DNA from: Anderseniella sp.
GTDB taxonomy: Bacteria > Pseudomonadota > Alphaproteobacteria > Rhizobiales > Aestuariivirgaceae
Length of the DNA stretch: 64,000 bases
Reading direction: 5' to 3'
Assembly (NCBI GenBank): GCA_030626025.1
Contig: DAOUPT010000005.1
Span: 36,920 to 100,919 of the forward strand
The notes under the pieces are model-generated. The model made no database searches, had not been told where the DNA came from, and worked only from the letters and a program-made list of their open reading frames with translations. The translations under genes were made by a program, and so were the position numbers. Below, piece by piece: positions 1-6,984 of this stretch (the stretch's first letter is position 1; each line of letters starts with the position of its first letter).

Positions 1-338
1 TTTTCTGGATTATTCTGGGGCATGTTCAAACGCTTTATAACGATTCCAAACTGTATTTTGGCCAGCTTCATTTGTGTGCTATTGTGAATGTGTTGTGACC
101 GTTAATCCACAGCCTGGATACAATGCCATAAAATTTATATATTGCAATATTCGAATTTTATAATATAAATTGTTCCATCAAAGGTAACGGCAACGGAACC
201 AACGAATGTCAAAGAGGTAATTGGCTGCCAGTTAAGGTGGGCAGGCTTTTATCAACAACCGAACCGCAAGGCTGTGACAGGCTAATACATATTGCGGACA
301 GTCCCTGAAATAGAGGGCAGGAAAAGGGAAGACTACAC
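1..338. other. Gene-free region upstream of dsrA
   Basis: No supported coding frame is visible. The stretch is AT-rich around 130-170 and probably carries the promoter and control sites of the dsr locus. A purine-rich Shine-Dalgarno (AGGGAAG) precedes the dsrA ATG. No confident -35/-10 pair could be assigned by eye. A gene may lie off the left edge, but nothing here shows its end. Confidence 0.5.
133..170. promoter_or_regulatory. AT-rich inverted repeat, candidate dsr operator
   Basis: ATTTATAT (133-140) is the exact reverse complement of ATATAAAT (163-170). Between them lie two further 8-bp palindromes, ATTGCAAT (141-148) and ATTCGAAT (149-156). AT-rich interrupted palindromes are typical sites for ArsR-type repressors, which control several sulfur-oxidation loci. 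That such a repressor acts here is inference, because no regulator gene lies nearby. The site is about 170 bp before dsrA. Confidence 0.35.
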
Positions 339-1610
339 ATGGCTAACAATAGTCATCACGAAACACCTAATCTGGACCAACTTGAAGCTGGGCCATGGCC
401 CAGCTTTGTGACAGGCCTTAAACGTCTACGCGACACCAAAGGTGCCCAATATGCACCGATGATGAACGACCTGTTGGGTCAGCTTGAGCATTCATACCAA
501 AAGAAAATGGGCTTCTGGAAAGGCGGCACGGTTTCTGTATTTGGTTATGGCGGCGGTATTATTCCGCGGTTTTCTGAAGTTGCCAAGGATTATCCAGCGT
601 CTAAAGAGTTCCACACATTGCGTATTATGCCGCCTCCCGGCAACCATTACACAACAGATTTGTTGCGCAACATGTGTGATATCTGGGAAGAGCATGGCTC
701 AGGCCTTATTGCTTTTCATGGCCAGTCCGGCGACATCATGTTCCAGGGCTGTACCACTGAAAACACCCAGAAAGCCTTTGATGCACTGAATAAAATCGGT
801 TTTGACCTTGGTGGTGCCGGCCCTGCGTTGCGGACCGCCATGTCATGTGTTGGTCATGCACGTTGTGAAATGTCTTGTTATGACGAGCAAAAAGCCCATC
901 GTGAAATCATCAACGAATTCCTTGATGAAATGCATCGCCCGGCTTTGCCTTACAAATTTAAGTTCAAGTTTTCCGGTTGTCCCAATGACTGTGTGAACGC
1001 TATCCACCGGGCAGACTTTGCCGTTATCGGTACATGGCGTGATGACATGAAAGTTGATCAGGTTGAAGTTAAAAAATATGTCAAGGAAGTTGGCCGCAAA
1101 TATGTGATCGACTCGGTTATTGCCATGTGTCCGACACGGGCATTGAGCCTTAACGATGATGACACACTTGAAGTTGACAACAAGTCCTGCGTGCGTTGCA
1201 TGCATTGCCTGAATGTGATGAACAAAGCCCTGTCACCTGGTGACGATAAAGGTGCTTCCATCCTGATGGGCGGCAAACGGTCACTTAAAGTTGGCGATCT
1301 GATGGGTACGGTTATCAAACCTTTCATCAAGCTGGACACCGATGAAGATTACGAAGAACTGGTTGAATTTGCCGGTGAATGTATCGATTTTTTTGCTGAT
1401 AATGCTCTTGAGCATGAACGTATTGGTGAAACAATTGACCGCGTTGGTCTGCCTTCATTCCTTGAAGCCATCGAGGTTGATCCGGATCCAAACATGGTCA
1501 ATCATCCACGTACATCCAGTTATGTTCGTACCGATGACTTTACCGATGAAGCTGACAAGTACTTTGAACGTAAAGCCAGGGAAGCCGGTCTGACAGTTGC
1601 TGCCGAGTAA
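339..1610 (+). CDS. dsrA: Reverse-type dissimilatory sulfite reductase, alpha subunit
   Basis: Cytoplasmic siroheme/[4Fe-4S] enzyme subunit (423 aa) that, with DsrB, oxidises DsrC-bound or persulfide sulfur to sulfite in sulfur oxidisers. The cysteines for the siroheme-coupled cluster are visible as a C-x5-C pair near residue 170 (SCVGHARC) and a C-x3-C pair near residue 214 (GCPNDC). An inserted ferredoxin domain follows, with CPTRAL and CVRCMHC around residues 265-290. Length fits the family (about 410-440 aa). The ATG has a good Shine-Dalgarno (AGGGAAG). It is the first gene of the dsr locus and is followed by dsrB after 113 bp. The oxidative direction is inferred from the linked dsrEFH and dsrL, not from this sequence alone. 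Confidence 0.97.
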   Translation: MANNSHHETPNLDQLEAGPWPSFVTGLKRLRDTKGAQYAPMMNDLLGQLEHSYQKKMGFWKGGTVSVFGYGGGIIPRFSEVAKDYPASKEFHTLRIMPPPGNHYTTDLLRNMCDIWEEHGSGLIAFHGQSGDIMFQGCTTENTQKAFDALNKIGFDLGGAGPALRTAMSCVGHARCEMSCYDEQKAHREIINEFLDEMHRPALPYKFKFKFSGCPNDCVNAIHRADFAVIGTWRDDMKVDQVEVKKYVKEVGRKYVIDSVIAMCPTRALSLNDDDTLEVDNKSCVRCMHCLNVMNKALSPGDDKGASILMGGKRSLKVGDLMGTVIKPFIKLDTDEDYEELVEFAGECIDFFADNALEHERIGETIDRVGLPSFLEAIEVDPDPNMVNHPRTSSYVRTDDFTDEADKYFERKAREAGLTVAAE

Positions 1611-1652
1611 TTGGCGCAACAACGGACACTTTGAGACTTTAAAAATGCAAAT

Positions 1653-1686
1653 GCTTTGCGTATGGCGTTCAAGTTGTACGCAAAGC
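1653..1686 (+). promoter_or_regulatory. Intercistronic hairpin between dsrA and dsrB
   Basis: GCTTTGCGTA (1653-1662) pairs perfectly with TACGCAAAGC (1677-1686) around a 14-nt loop. No T-run follows, so it is more likely an mRNA processing or stabilising stem than a terminator. The function is inference. Confidence 0.6.
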
Positions 1687-1723
1687 CCTCTAAATTCAAA
1701 AGAGATAGCAGAGAGATTTTAAA

Positions 1724-2806
1724 ATGAGTGAAGCAGCAGCAACACCGCGCGAACCCGATGAAGTCGGCGTTCCCAATCCATTTGACTACATGCACCCTGT
1801 CCTGAAGGACAATTTTGGCAATTGGGACTGGCATGACCGTCCACGCCCGGGCGTTTTGCACCATGTGTCCAAAGACGGCACTGAAGTGTGGACAGTTCGC
1901 GCCGGCACACAGCGCCAGATGGATGTTTATACCATTCGTACCCTTTGTGACATTGGCGACAAATTTGCTGAAGGTCACGTCCGGTTCACCACCCGCGCCA
2001 ATATTGAATACATGGTGTCCAAAGAAGAAATGGTTGATCCATTGATAGAAGCCCTCACCGCTGAAGGTTTCCCGATTGGTGGTACCGGCAACTCAATTTC
2101 AATGGTCTCACACACTCAAGGTTGGCTGCACTGCGATATTCCAGGCACTGACGCATCAGGCGTTGTTAAAGGCCTGATGGATATGGTTCACGATGATTTC
2201 ATCAAAGAAGAAATGCCCAACCGGGTTCGTATTACCACTTCTTGCTGTCAGATTAACTGTGGTGGCCAGGGTGATATTGCGATCAACGTGCAATATACCA
2301 AACCACCAAAAATCAACCACGATCTGGTTTCTGCAACCTGCGAGCGCCCCTCTGTTGTGGCGCGCTGTCCGGTTGCTGCCATTCGTCCGGCTATGGTCAA
2401 TGGCAAGCCTTCACTGGAAGTTGATGAAAAGAAATGCATTTGCTGTGGTGCGTGTTACCCGCCCTGCCCGCCAATGCAGATCAACGGCGAAGAATCAACC
2501 AAACTGGCGATCTGGGTTGGTGGCAAGCACTCAAATGCGCGGACCAAACCTACTTTCCACAAACTGGTTGTCGCTAACCTGCCCAACAATGCGCCGCATT
2601 GGCCTGAAGTAAATGAGATCGTTAAGAAAATTCTTGTTTGCTATAAAGAAAATGCTCGCGATTGGGAACGTATGGGTGAATGGATTGAGAGAATCGGCTG
2701 GCCTCGTTTCTTTGAAATGACGGAGCTTGCCTTTACGCATCACCACCTCGACACTTGGACTGGTGCCCGTAATACAATGAATATGTCTACACATATCCAT
2801 TTCTAA
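1724..2806 (+). CDS. dsrB: Reverse-type dissimilatory sulfite reductase, beta subunit
   Basis: Partner of DsrA in the alpha2beta2 sulfite reductase (360 aa), which carries catalytic siroheme and [4Fe-4S] clusters. The family signature SCCQINCGGQGD is present near residues 171-182. A ferredoxin module with CICCGACYPPCPP follows near residues 243-255, and a CERPSVVARCP segment lies upstream of it. Start ATG is preceded by GAGAG. It ends 10 bp before a strong terminator-like hairpin, so dsrAB can be transcribed as a separate, abundant message. Identity is secure; the oxidative role comes from gene context. Confidence 0.97.
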   Translation: MSEAAATPREPDEVGVPNPFDYMHPVLKDNFGNWDWHDRPRPGVLHHVSKDGTEVWTVRAGTQRQMDVYTIRTLCDIGDKFAEGHVRFTTRANIEYMVSKEEMVDPLIEALTAEGFPIGGTGNSISMVSHTQGWLHCDIPGTDASGVVKGLMDMVHDDFIKEEMPNRVRITTSCCQINCGGQGDIAINVQYTKPPKINHDLVSATCERPSVVARCPVAAIRPAMVNGKPSLEVDEKKCICCGACYPPCPPMQINGEESTKLAIWVGGKHSNARTKPTFHKLVVANLPNNAPHWPEVNEIVKKILVCYKENARDWERMGEWIERIGWPRFFEMTELAFTHHHLDTWTGARNTMNMSTHIHF

Positions 2807-2816
2807 ACGATTTTAG

Positions 2817-2858
2817 GGCCGCACACGGTTATCAACACAGTGTGCGGCCTTTTTTTTT
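2817..2858 (+). terminator. Rho-independent terminator between dsrB and dsrE
   Basis: GGCCGCACAC (2817-2826) pairs with GTGTGCGGCC (2840-2849), giving a perfect 10-bp GC-rich stem followed directly by nine T residues (2850-2858). This is a textbook intrinsic terminator in the middle of the dsr cluster. Either readthrough is partial or dsrE onward has its own promoter in the 70 bp before the dsrE start. Confidence 0.88.
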
Positions 2859-2928
2859 GACTTTATATGAGATAATTCGTATATTTGAACATGAACATGT
2901 TAGATTAAGTAATCAGGAGAGCGGGAAC

Positions 2929-3321
2929 GTGAAATTCGGTGTTGTTGTAAATGAAGGACCATATACGCATCAGGCATCTGATAGCGCATATAACTTCACC
3001 AAGGCTGCTCTGGCCAAAGGCCATGAGATTGTGCGGGTGTTTTTCTACCACGATGGTGTGAACAATGGTACGCGGTTGACGGTTCCGCCAAGTGATGACC
3101 GTAATATCCAGGAAAACTGGTCGGCACTTGCCAAAGAACATGAGCTTGATCTGGTTTTATGTATTGCTGCTGCCCAGCGCCGCGGCATACTTGATGAAAA
3201 CGAAGCCAAACGTCAGGGCAAGGATGCCGACAATGTGGCTGAAGGTTTCCGTATTTCAGGCCTTGGTCAATTGATTGAAGCTGGTATTCAGGCTGATCGC
3301 CTGGTCACATTTGGCGATTAA
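2929..3321 (+). CDS. dsrE: Sulfur relay protein DsrE
   Basis: DsrE-family subunit of the DsrE2F2H2 sulfurtransferase, which passes sulfur to DsrC in sulfur oxidisers. The GTG start at 2929 is preferred over an in-frame ATG at 2842. The ATG lies inside the terminator stem, whereas the GTG has AGGAGA upstream. With this start the conserved active-site cysteine falls at position 78 (LVLCIAAAQRRG), matching Cys78 of the characterised Allochromatium protein. Length is 130 aa, normal for the family. It leads the dsrEFH-dsrC-dsrMKLJOP group. DsrEFH is a hallmark of oxidative dsr loci and is absent from typical sulfate reducers. Confidence 0.95.
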   Translation: MKFGVVVNEGPYTHQASDSAYNFTKAALAKGHEIVRVFFYHDGVNNGTRLTVPPSDDRNIQENWSALAKEHELDLVLCIAAAQRRGILDENEAKRQGKDADNVAEGFRISGLGQLIEAGIQADRLVTFGD

Positions 3322-3336
3322 GAGGGATTTGAGATT

Positions 3337-3765
3337 ATGAGTGAAGATATGGAAGAAGGCGGCACAGTTAAAAAGTTCATGTATATGAACCGCAAAGCCC
3401 CTTATGGAACGATTTATGCCCTTGAAGCCCTGGAAGTTGTACTGATTGGTGCTGCTTTTGATCAGGATGTCTCTTTGGCTTTTATTGATGATGGAGTATT
3501 CCAGTTAACCAAAGACCAGAACACCGACGACATTGGCATCAAGAACTTTTCACCGGCGTTCCGCGCTTTGGGTGACTATGACGTGACAAAGCTTTATGTT
3601 GAAAAAGAATCACTTGCCGAACGCGGTCTGACACAAGACGACCTGATGGATCTGGTTTGGGAAGATGAAGACGATGACTGGGCCGAAAAGCCTTCTATTA
3701 TCATGGTCAGCCGTGATGAAATGAAAAAGGTTTTGGGCGACCAAGACGTCATTATGAGCTTCTAA
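3337..3765 (+). CDS. dsrF: Sulfur relay protein DsrF
   Basis: Second subunit of the DsrEFH sulfurtransferase hexamer (142 aa, DsrE/TusC fold). No cysteine is present, consistent with DsrF being the non-catalytic partner. The N-terminal core motif KFMYMNRKAPYGT is family-typical. The C-terminal half is rich in acidic residues (WEDEDDDW). It starts 15 bp after dsrE and ends 11 bp before dsrH, so it is clearly co-transcribed. Confidence 0.93.
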   Translation: MSEDMEEGGTVKKFMYMNRKAPYGTIYALEALEVVLIGAAFDQDVSLAFIDDGVFQLTKDQNTDDIGIKNFSPAFRALGDYDVTKLYVEKESLAERGLTQDDLMDLVWEDEDDDWAEKPSIIMVSRDEMKKVLGDQDVIMSF

Positions 3766-3776
3766 GGATTAAACGC

Positions 3777-4079
3777 ATGAGCATTTTACATACAGTCAAC
3801 AAGTCGCCATTCCAAAAGAACGATTTCAGTTCCTGCCTTTCCCATGCCAATGCTGGTGATGCAGTTCTGCTGATCGAAGATGGCGTTTATGGTGCGGTTT
3901 CAGGTACTGAGGCTGCCAAACAAATTTCAAGTGCAGAGGCCAGCGTCTATGTACTTGGTGGCGATCTTGCCGCACGCGGAATTGCCAGCGATAAAATTGC
4001 TGATGGCATTACAGTTGTCGGATATGACGGATTTGTTGATCTGGCGGCTGAGCATCAGGCAGTTAATTCCTGGCTTTGA
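3777..4079 (+). CDS. dsrH: Sulfur relay protein DsrH
   Basis: Third DsrEFH subunit (100 aa, TusB-like). A cysteine at residue 20 (DFSSCLSHA) matches the conserved Cys20 of characterised DsrH. The segment GDAVLLIEDGVYGA is family-typical. The start ATG overlaps no neighbour; AAGGATTAAACGC upstream gives a usable ribosome-binding site. It is followed by an 89-bp spacer with three hairpins before dsrC. Confidence 0.93.
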   Translation: MSILHTVNKSPFQKNDFSSCLSHANAGDAVLLIEDGVYGAVSGTEAAKQISSAEASVYVLGGDLAARGIASDKIADGITVVGYDGFVDLAAEHQAVNSWL

Positions 4080-4085
4080 TGAATT

Positions 4086-4153
4086 GCGCGTTTCGATCGC
4101 GCTTTGAGATGCAGGCAATAGCCTGTGAGAGTGGCTATTAAAGCCAATTTTTT
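4086..4153 (+). promoter_or_regulatory. Triple-hairpin leader before dsrC
   Basis: Three consecutive stems are visible: GCGCG/CGCGC (4086-4090 with 4098-4102), CAGGC/GCCTG (4112-4116 with 4121-4125) and TGGCT/AGCCA (4132-4136 with 4142-4146). A T-run follows the third (4148-4153), just before the dsrC ribosome-binding site GAAGGAG. The third stem could be a weak terminator/attenuator, or the set could form a protected 5' end for dsrC mRNA. Both roles are inference. Confidence 0.5.
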
Positions 4154-4168
4154 GAAGGAGACTAGAAA

Positions 4169-4501
4169 ATGGCTTATGAATTAGATGGACAGACCATTGA
4201 GCATGACGAGGAAGGCTACCTCACAGATTTGACTCAGTGGAGCGAAGGCATGGCTGACATTCTTGCAAAAGATGAAGGCATTGAAATGACCGACGAGCAT
4301 TGGGAAGTTGTAAACTTCCTGCGCGAATATTACGACGAATACCAAATCGCTCCTGCGATCCGTGTTCTGGTTAAAGCGCTGAAAAAGACTATGGGCAAAG
4401 AAAAAGGTTCAAACAAATACCTTTACACATTGTTCCCATACGGTCCTGCCAAGCAAGCTTGTAAAATTGCTGGCCTGCCAAAACCAACCGGCTGTATCTA
4501 A
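4169..4501 (+). CDS. dsrC: DsrC sulfur-carrier protein
   Basis: Physiological sulfur carrier and partner of DsrAB and DsrK (110 aa, TusE/DsrC fold). The flexible C-terminal arm holds both redox cysteines: Cys98 (KQACKIAG) and the penultimate Cys109 (PTGCI), 11 residues apart as in bona fide DsrC. That distinguishes it from TusE. The Shine-Dalgarno GAAGGAG is strong. The gene sits between hairpin clusters on both sides, suggesting a separately stabilised, abundant transcript. It lies between dsrH and dsrM, the same order as in purple sulfur bacteria. Confidence 0.97.
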   Translation: MAYELDGQTIEHDEEGYLTDLTQWSEGMADILAKDEGIEMTDEHWEVVNFLREYYDEYQIAPAIRVLVKALKKTMGKEKGSNKYLYTLFPYGPAKQACKIAGLPKPTGCI

Positions 4502-4541
4502 TACAAATTTAGACGCAAACTGGACGAAACAAATTCCTGTT

Positions 4542-4567
4542 CGCCATCTTCGCAAAGCGAGATGGCG
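4542..4567 (+). promoter_or_regulatory. Hairpin downstream of dsrC
   Basis: CGCCATC (4542-4548) pairs with GATGGCG (4561-4567), and TCGC (4550-4553) pairs with GCGA (4557-4560) around an AAA loop; only T4549 is bulged. There is no T-run. It probably protects the 3' end of dsrC mRNA or marks a processing site (inference). Confidence 0.55.
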
Positions 4568-4631
4568 GATGGACCAATTCAGTAACTTTGTGAGAATTTG
4601 GCCAATTTGGCCGAGTTAAGGGGTGAGGCTC

Positions 4632-5366
4632 GTGCTTACGACTGTATATGCAATTCTGTTTTATGTAGCGACAATCACACTGGTTGGCGGTATTGCGCTG
4701 CGCATCAAACAATATTGGTCTATCCCTGCTCCCTTGAAAATTCCAACCACACCGGCCCCGACGACCAAGCGTGGTGTGTGGTTCCGGATGTTTAAAGAAG
4801 TGGCACTGTTTGAAAGCCTGTTTAAGTCCAACAAGTGGATTTGGGTTTTTGGCATGCTGTTTCATGCCGGTCTGGCGCTGGTACTGCTGCGTCACTTCCG
4901 TTATTTCACCGACACAACAGCTTTGATCTGGGCATGGGTCCACTGGATACAGCCTTTTGGCCTGTATGCCGGGTTTGCCATGCTGGCAGGTCTTGTCGGT
5001 CTGTTTATTCGCCGCATTGTTGTCCCTCGCGTGCGCTATATCTCTTCACCATCTGATTATCTGATGCTGATCATGCTGTTCTTTATCGGCTTTTCCGGCA
5101 TGATGATGAAATTTGTGGCTCACACTGACATTGTTGCGGTCAAATTGTTTTTCCGCGGACTGATGTATTTTGACTGGCATCCCCTGCCCGCTGACATTCC
5201 CCTGCTGGTGCACCTTACTTTGGTTGCCACGCTGATGATTATATTCCCCTTCTCCAAATTACTGCATGCGCCGGGCGTTTTCTTTAGCCCGACCCGCAAC
5301 ATGGTCGATAACCCGCGTGAAAAACGCCACATTGTCGCCTGGGCTGCCGATCTGGAAAAGAAATAA
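4632..5366 (+). CDS. dsrM: DsrM, membrane cytochrome b of the DsrMKJOP complex
   Basis: NarI-like integral membrane cytochrome b (about 244 aa) that exchanges electrons between the quinone pool and DsrK. Hydrophobic segments are visible at the N-terminus (AILFYVATITLVGGIAL), in the middle (VFGMLFHAGLALVLL and GFAMLAGLVGLFI) and later (LMLIMLFFIGFSG and HLTLVATLMIIFPF). Histidines near these segments are candidate heme ligands. The GTG at 4632 is chosen because AAGGGG lies 8-9 bp upstream; an in-frame GTG at 4623 would start on top of that site. It ends 22 bp before dsrK. Confidence 0.92.
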   Translation: MLTTVYAILFYVATITLVGGIALRIKQYWSIPAPLKIPTTPAPTTKRGVWFRMFKEVALFESLFKSNKWIWVFGMLFHAGLALVLLRHFRYFTDTTALIWAWVHWIQPFGLYAGFAMLAGLVGLFIRRIVVPRVRYISSPSDYLMLIMLFFIGFSGMMMKFVAHTDIVAVKLFFRGLMYFDWHPLPADIPLLVHLTLVATLMIIFPFSKLLHAPGVFFSPTRNMVDNPREKRHIVAWAADLEKK

Positions 5367-5388
5367 AGAGATAAACGAGGCCAAAAAC

Positions 5389-6972
5389 GTGTCAGAACAA
5401 ACAACAAGTGCCCCAACAGTTGAGGATTATCTCGATCCTCTTGCACTCCCTGAACTACAGGCGGATGCGAGCAAAGAATTACATACCTTTGAAGCATCGC
5501 CTGCACATCAGGAAAAACTCGGCTTTCCGGGAGAGCTGGTTGATGACTGGCATGATGTCGCCATCAACAAGATGGGTGACTTGCTGACTAAATATCGCGG
5601 TTTTCGGGTTTTTCTGGATTCTTGTGTGAAATGTGGTGCCTGTACTGACAAATGTCACTACTTTATGGGTACGGGCGATCCCAAGAATATGCCGGTAGCC
5701 CGTCAAGATTTGCTGCGTTCAGTGTATCGCCGCTATTTTACCACTGCCGGTAAATATGTTCCCAAGCTGGTTGGTGCCAGAGATTTGACTGAAGATGTGT
5801 TGGGTGAATGGTATAATTATTTTCACCAGTGTTCACAGTGCCGTCGTTGTTCAGTTTACTGCCCTTATGGTATTGATACTGCTGAAATTTCCATGGCAGC
5901 GCGGGAAATTCTCGACACGGTTGGCAAAGGCCAGAAATACTGCAACGAAATTATCGGCAAGGTATACGATGTTGGCAACAACCTTGGCTTTCCGACCCCG
6001 GCCCTGAAAGCGACGCTGGAAAGTTTTGAAGAAGACCTTGAAGAAGAAACCGGGCTGGAAATCAAATTGCCGATCGACGTCAAGGGTGCTGATATTCTGC
6101 TGGTAACGCCCAGTGCTGATTTTGTTGCTGAACCTCATATTGACGGCCTTTTAGGCTATGCAAAAGTATTCCATGCCACCGGTGCCAGTTGGACGCTTTC
6201 TTCGGTCGCTTCTGAAGCAGGCAATTTTGGCATGTTCATCGGTTCTTATGAAAACATGCGCAAGATTTCGCTTCGTATTCGCCAGGCAGCGCTTGAACTT
6301 GGTGTTAAGCGGATTGTTTTTGGTGAGTGCGGCCATGCCTGGCGGGTTGCTTATTCATTCCTGAACACGCTGGCCGGGCCGTTTGATTTCCTTGACCCAC
6401 GCTATACTTCACCAATGCACATTTGCGAATACACCTGGGACCTGATCGAAAAGGGCGAACTTAAATTCGACAAGTCGCGCAATGATAAATACCGGCTGAC
6501 CTTCCATGACAGTTGTAACGTGGCCCGGGCCACCCGCATGGGTGACAAGCCCGGTGGTCAGTTTGAAATTCCACGCAATATTCTTAAAGCAACCTGCAAC
6601 CACTTCTATGACATGGCTGAAGACACCATCAAGGAAGGCACGGTTTGTTGCGGTGGCGGTGGCGGATTGCTGACCGATGATTTGATGGATTTGCGGGTCA
6701 AAGGTGCCTCACCGCGCATGACCGCGCTACAAAATGTTCAAAAAGAGCACGGCGTTACTCACATGGCAGCGATCTGCGCGATTTGTAAGTCGCAATTTGC
6801 CAAGGTTATGCCGAAATACGGATTTGAAATGGATAACATCTTGTCCGTTCATCAACTGGTTTCCAATGCCATCCTTCTGGAAGGCGCCAAAGACCCTGAA
6901 GATGACGACGATGATGATGACTGGATACCCCCAACACCGCCGCCGCGCCCACCGCGTGGGTCGGCAGCTTAA
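5389..6972 (+). CDS. dsrK: DsrK, heterodisulfide-reductase-like iron-sulfur subunit
   Basis: HdrD-like cytoplasmic subunit of DsrMKJOP (527 aa). It is thought to interconvert DsrC thiol and trisulfide/disulfide states. Two ferredoxin-type motifs (CVKCGACTDKC near residue 80 and CSQCRRCSVYCP near residue 148) are followed by cysteine-rich CCG-type domains: FGECGHAW, FHDSCN, VCCGGGGGLL and ICAICKSQF. The GTG start at 5389 has ACGAGG upstream; the longer in-frame ATG at 5266 would overlap dsrM by 100 bp. The protein ends in an unusual tail, an Asp-rich run followed by PPTPPPRPPRG. Confidence 0.95.
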   Translation: MSEQTTSAPTVEDYLDPLALPELQADASKELHTFEASPAHQEKLGFPGELVDDWHDVAINKMGDLLTKYRGFRVFLDSCVKCGACTDKCHYFMGTGDPKNMPVARQDLLRSVYRRYFTTAGKYVPKLVGARDLTEDVLGEWYNYFHQCSQCRRCSVYCPYGIDTAEISMAAREILDTVGKGQKYCNEIIGKVYDVGNNLGFPTPALKATLESFEEDLEEETGLEIKLPIDVKGADILLVTPSADFVAEPHIDGLLGYAKVFHATGASWTLSSVASEAGNFGMFIGSYENMRKISLRIRQAALELGVKRIVFGECGHAWRVAYSFLNTLAGPFDFLDPRYTSPMHICEYTWDLIEKGELKFDKSRNDKYRLTFHDSCNVARATRMGDKPGGQFEIPRNILKATCNHFYDMAEDTIKEGTVCCGGGGGLLTDDLMDLRVKGASPRMTALQNVQKEHGVTHMAAICAICKSQFAKVMPKYGFEMDNILSVHQLVSNAILLEGAKDPEDDDDDDDWIPPTPPPRPPRGSAA

Positions 6973-6984
6973 GGAGCTAGAATA

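Noticed and set aside
2842..2928. N-terminal extension of DsrE from an upstream ATG
   Set aside because: The ATG is inside the terminator stem. The later GTG has a ribosome-binding site and places the catalytic cysteine at position 78.
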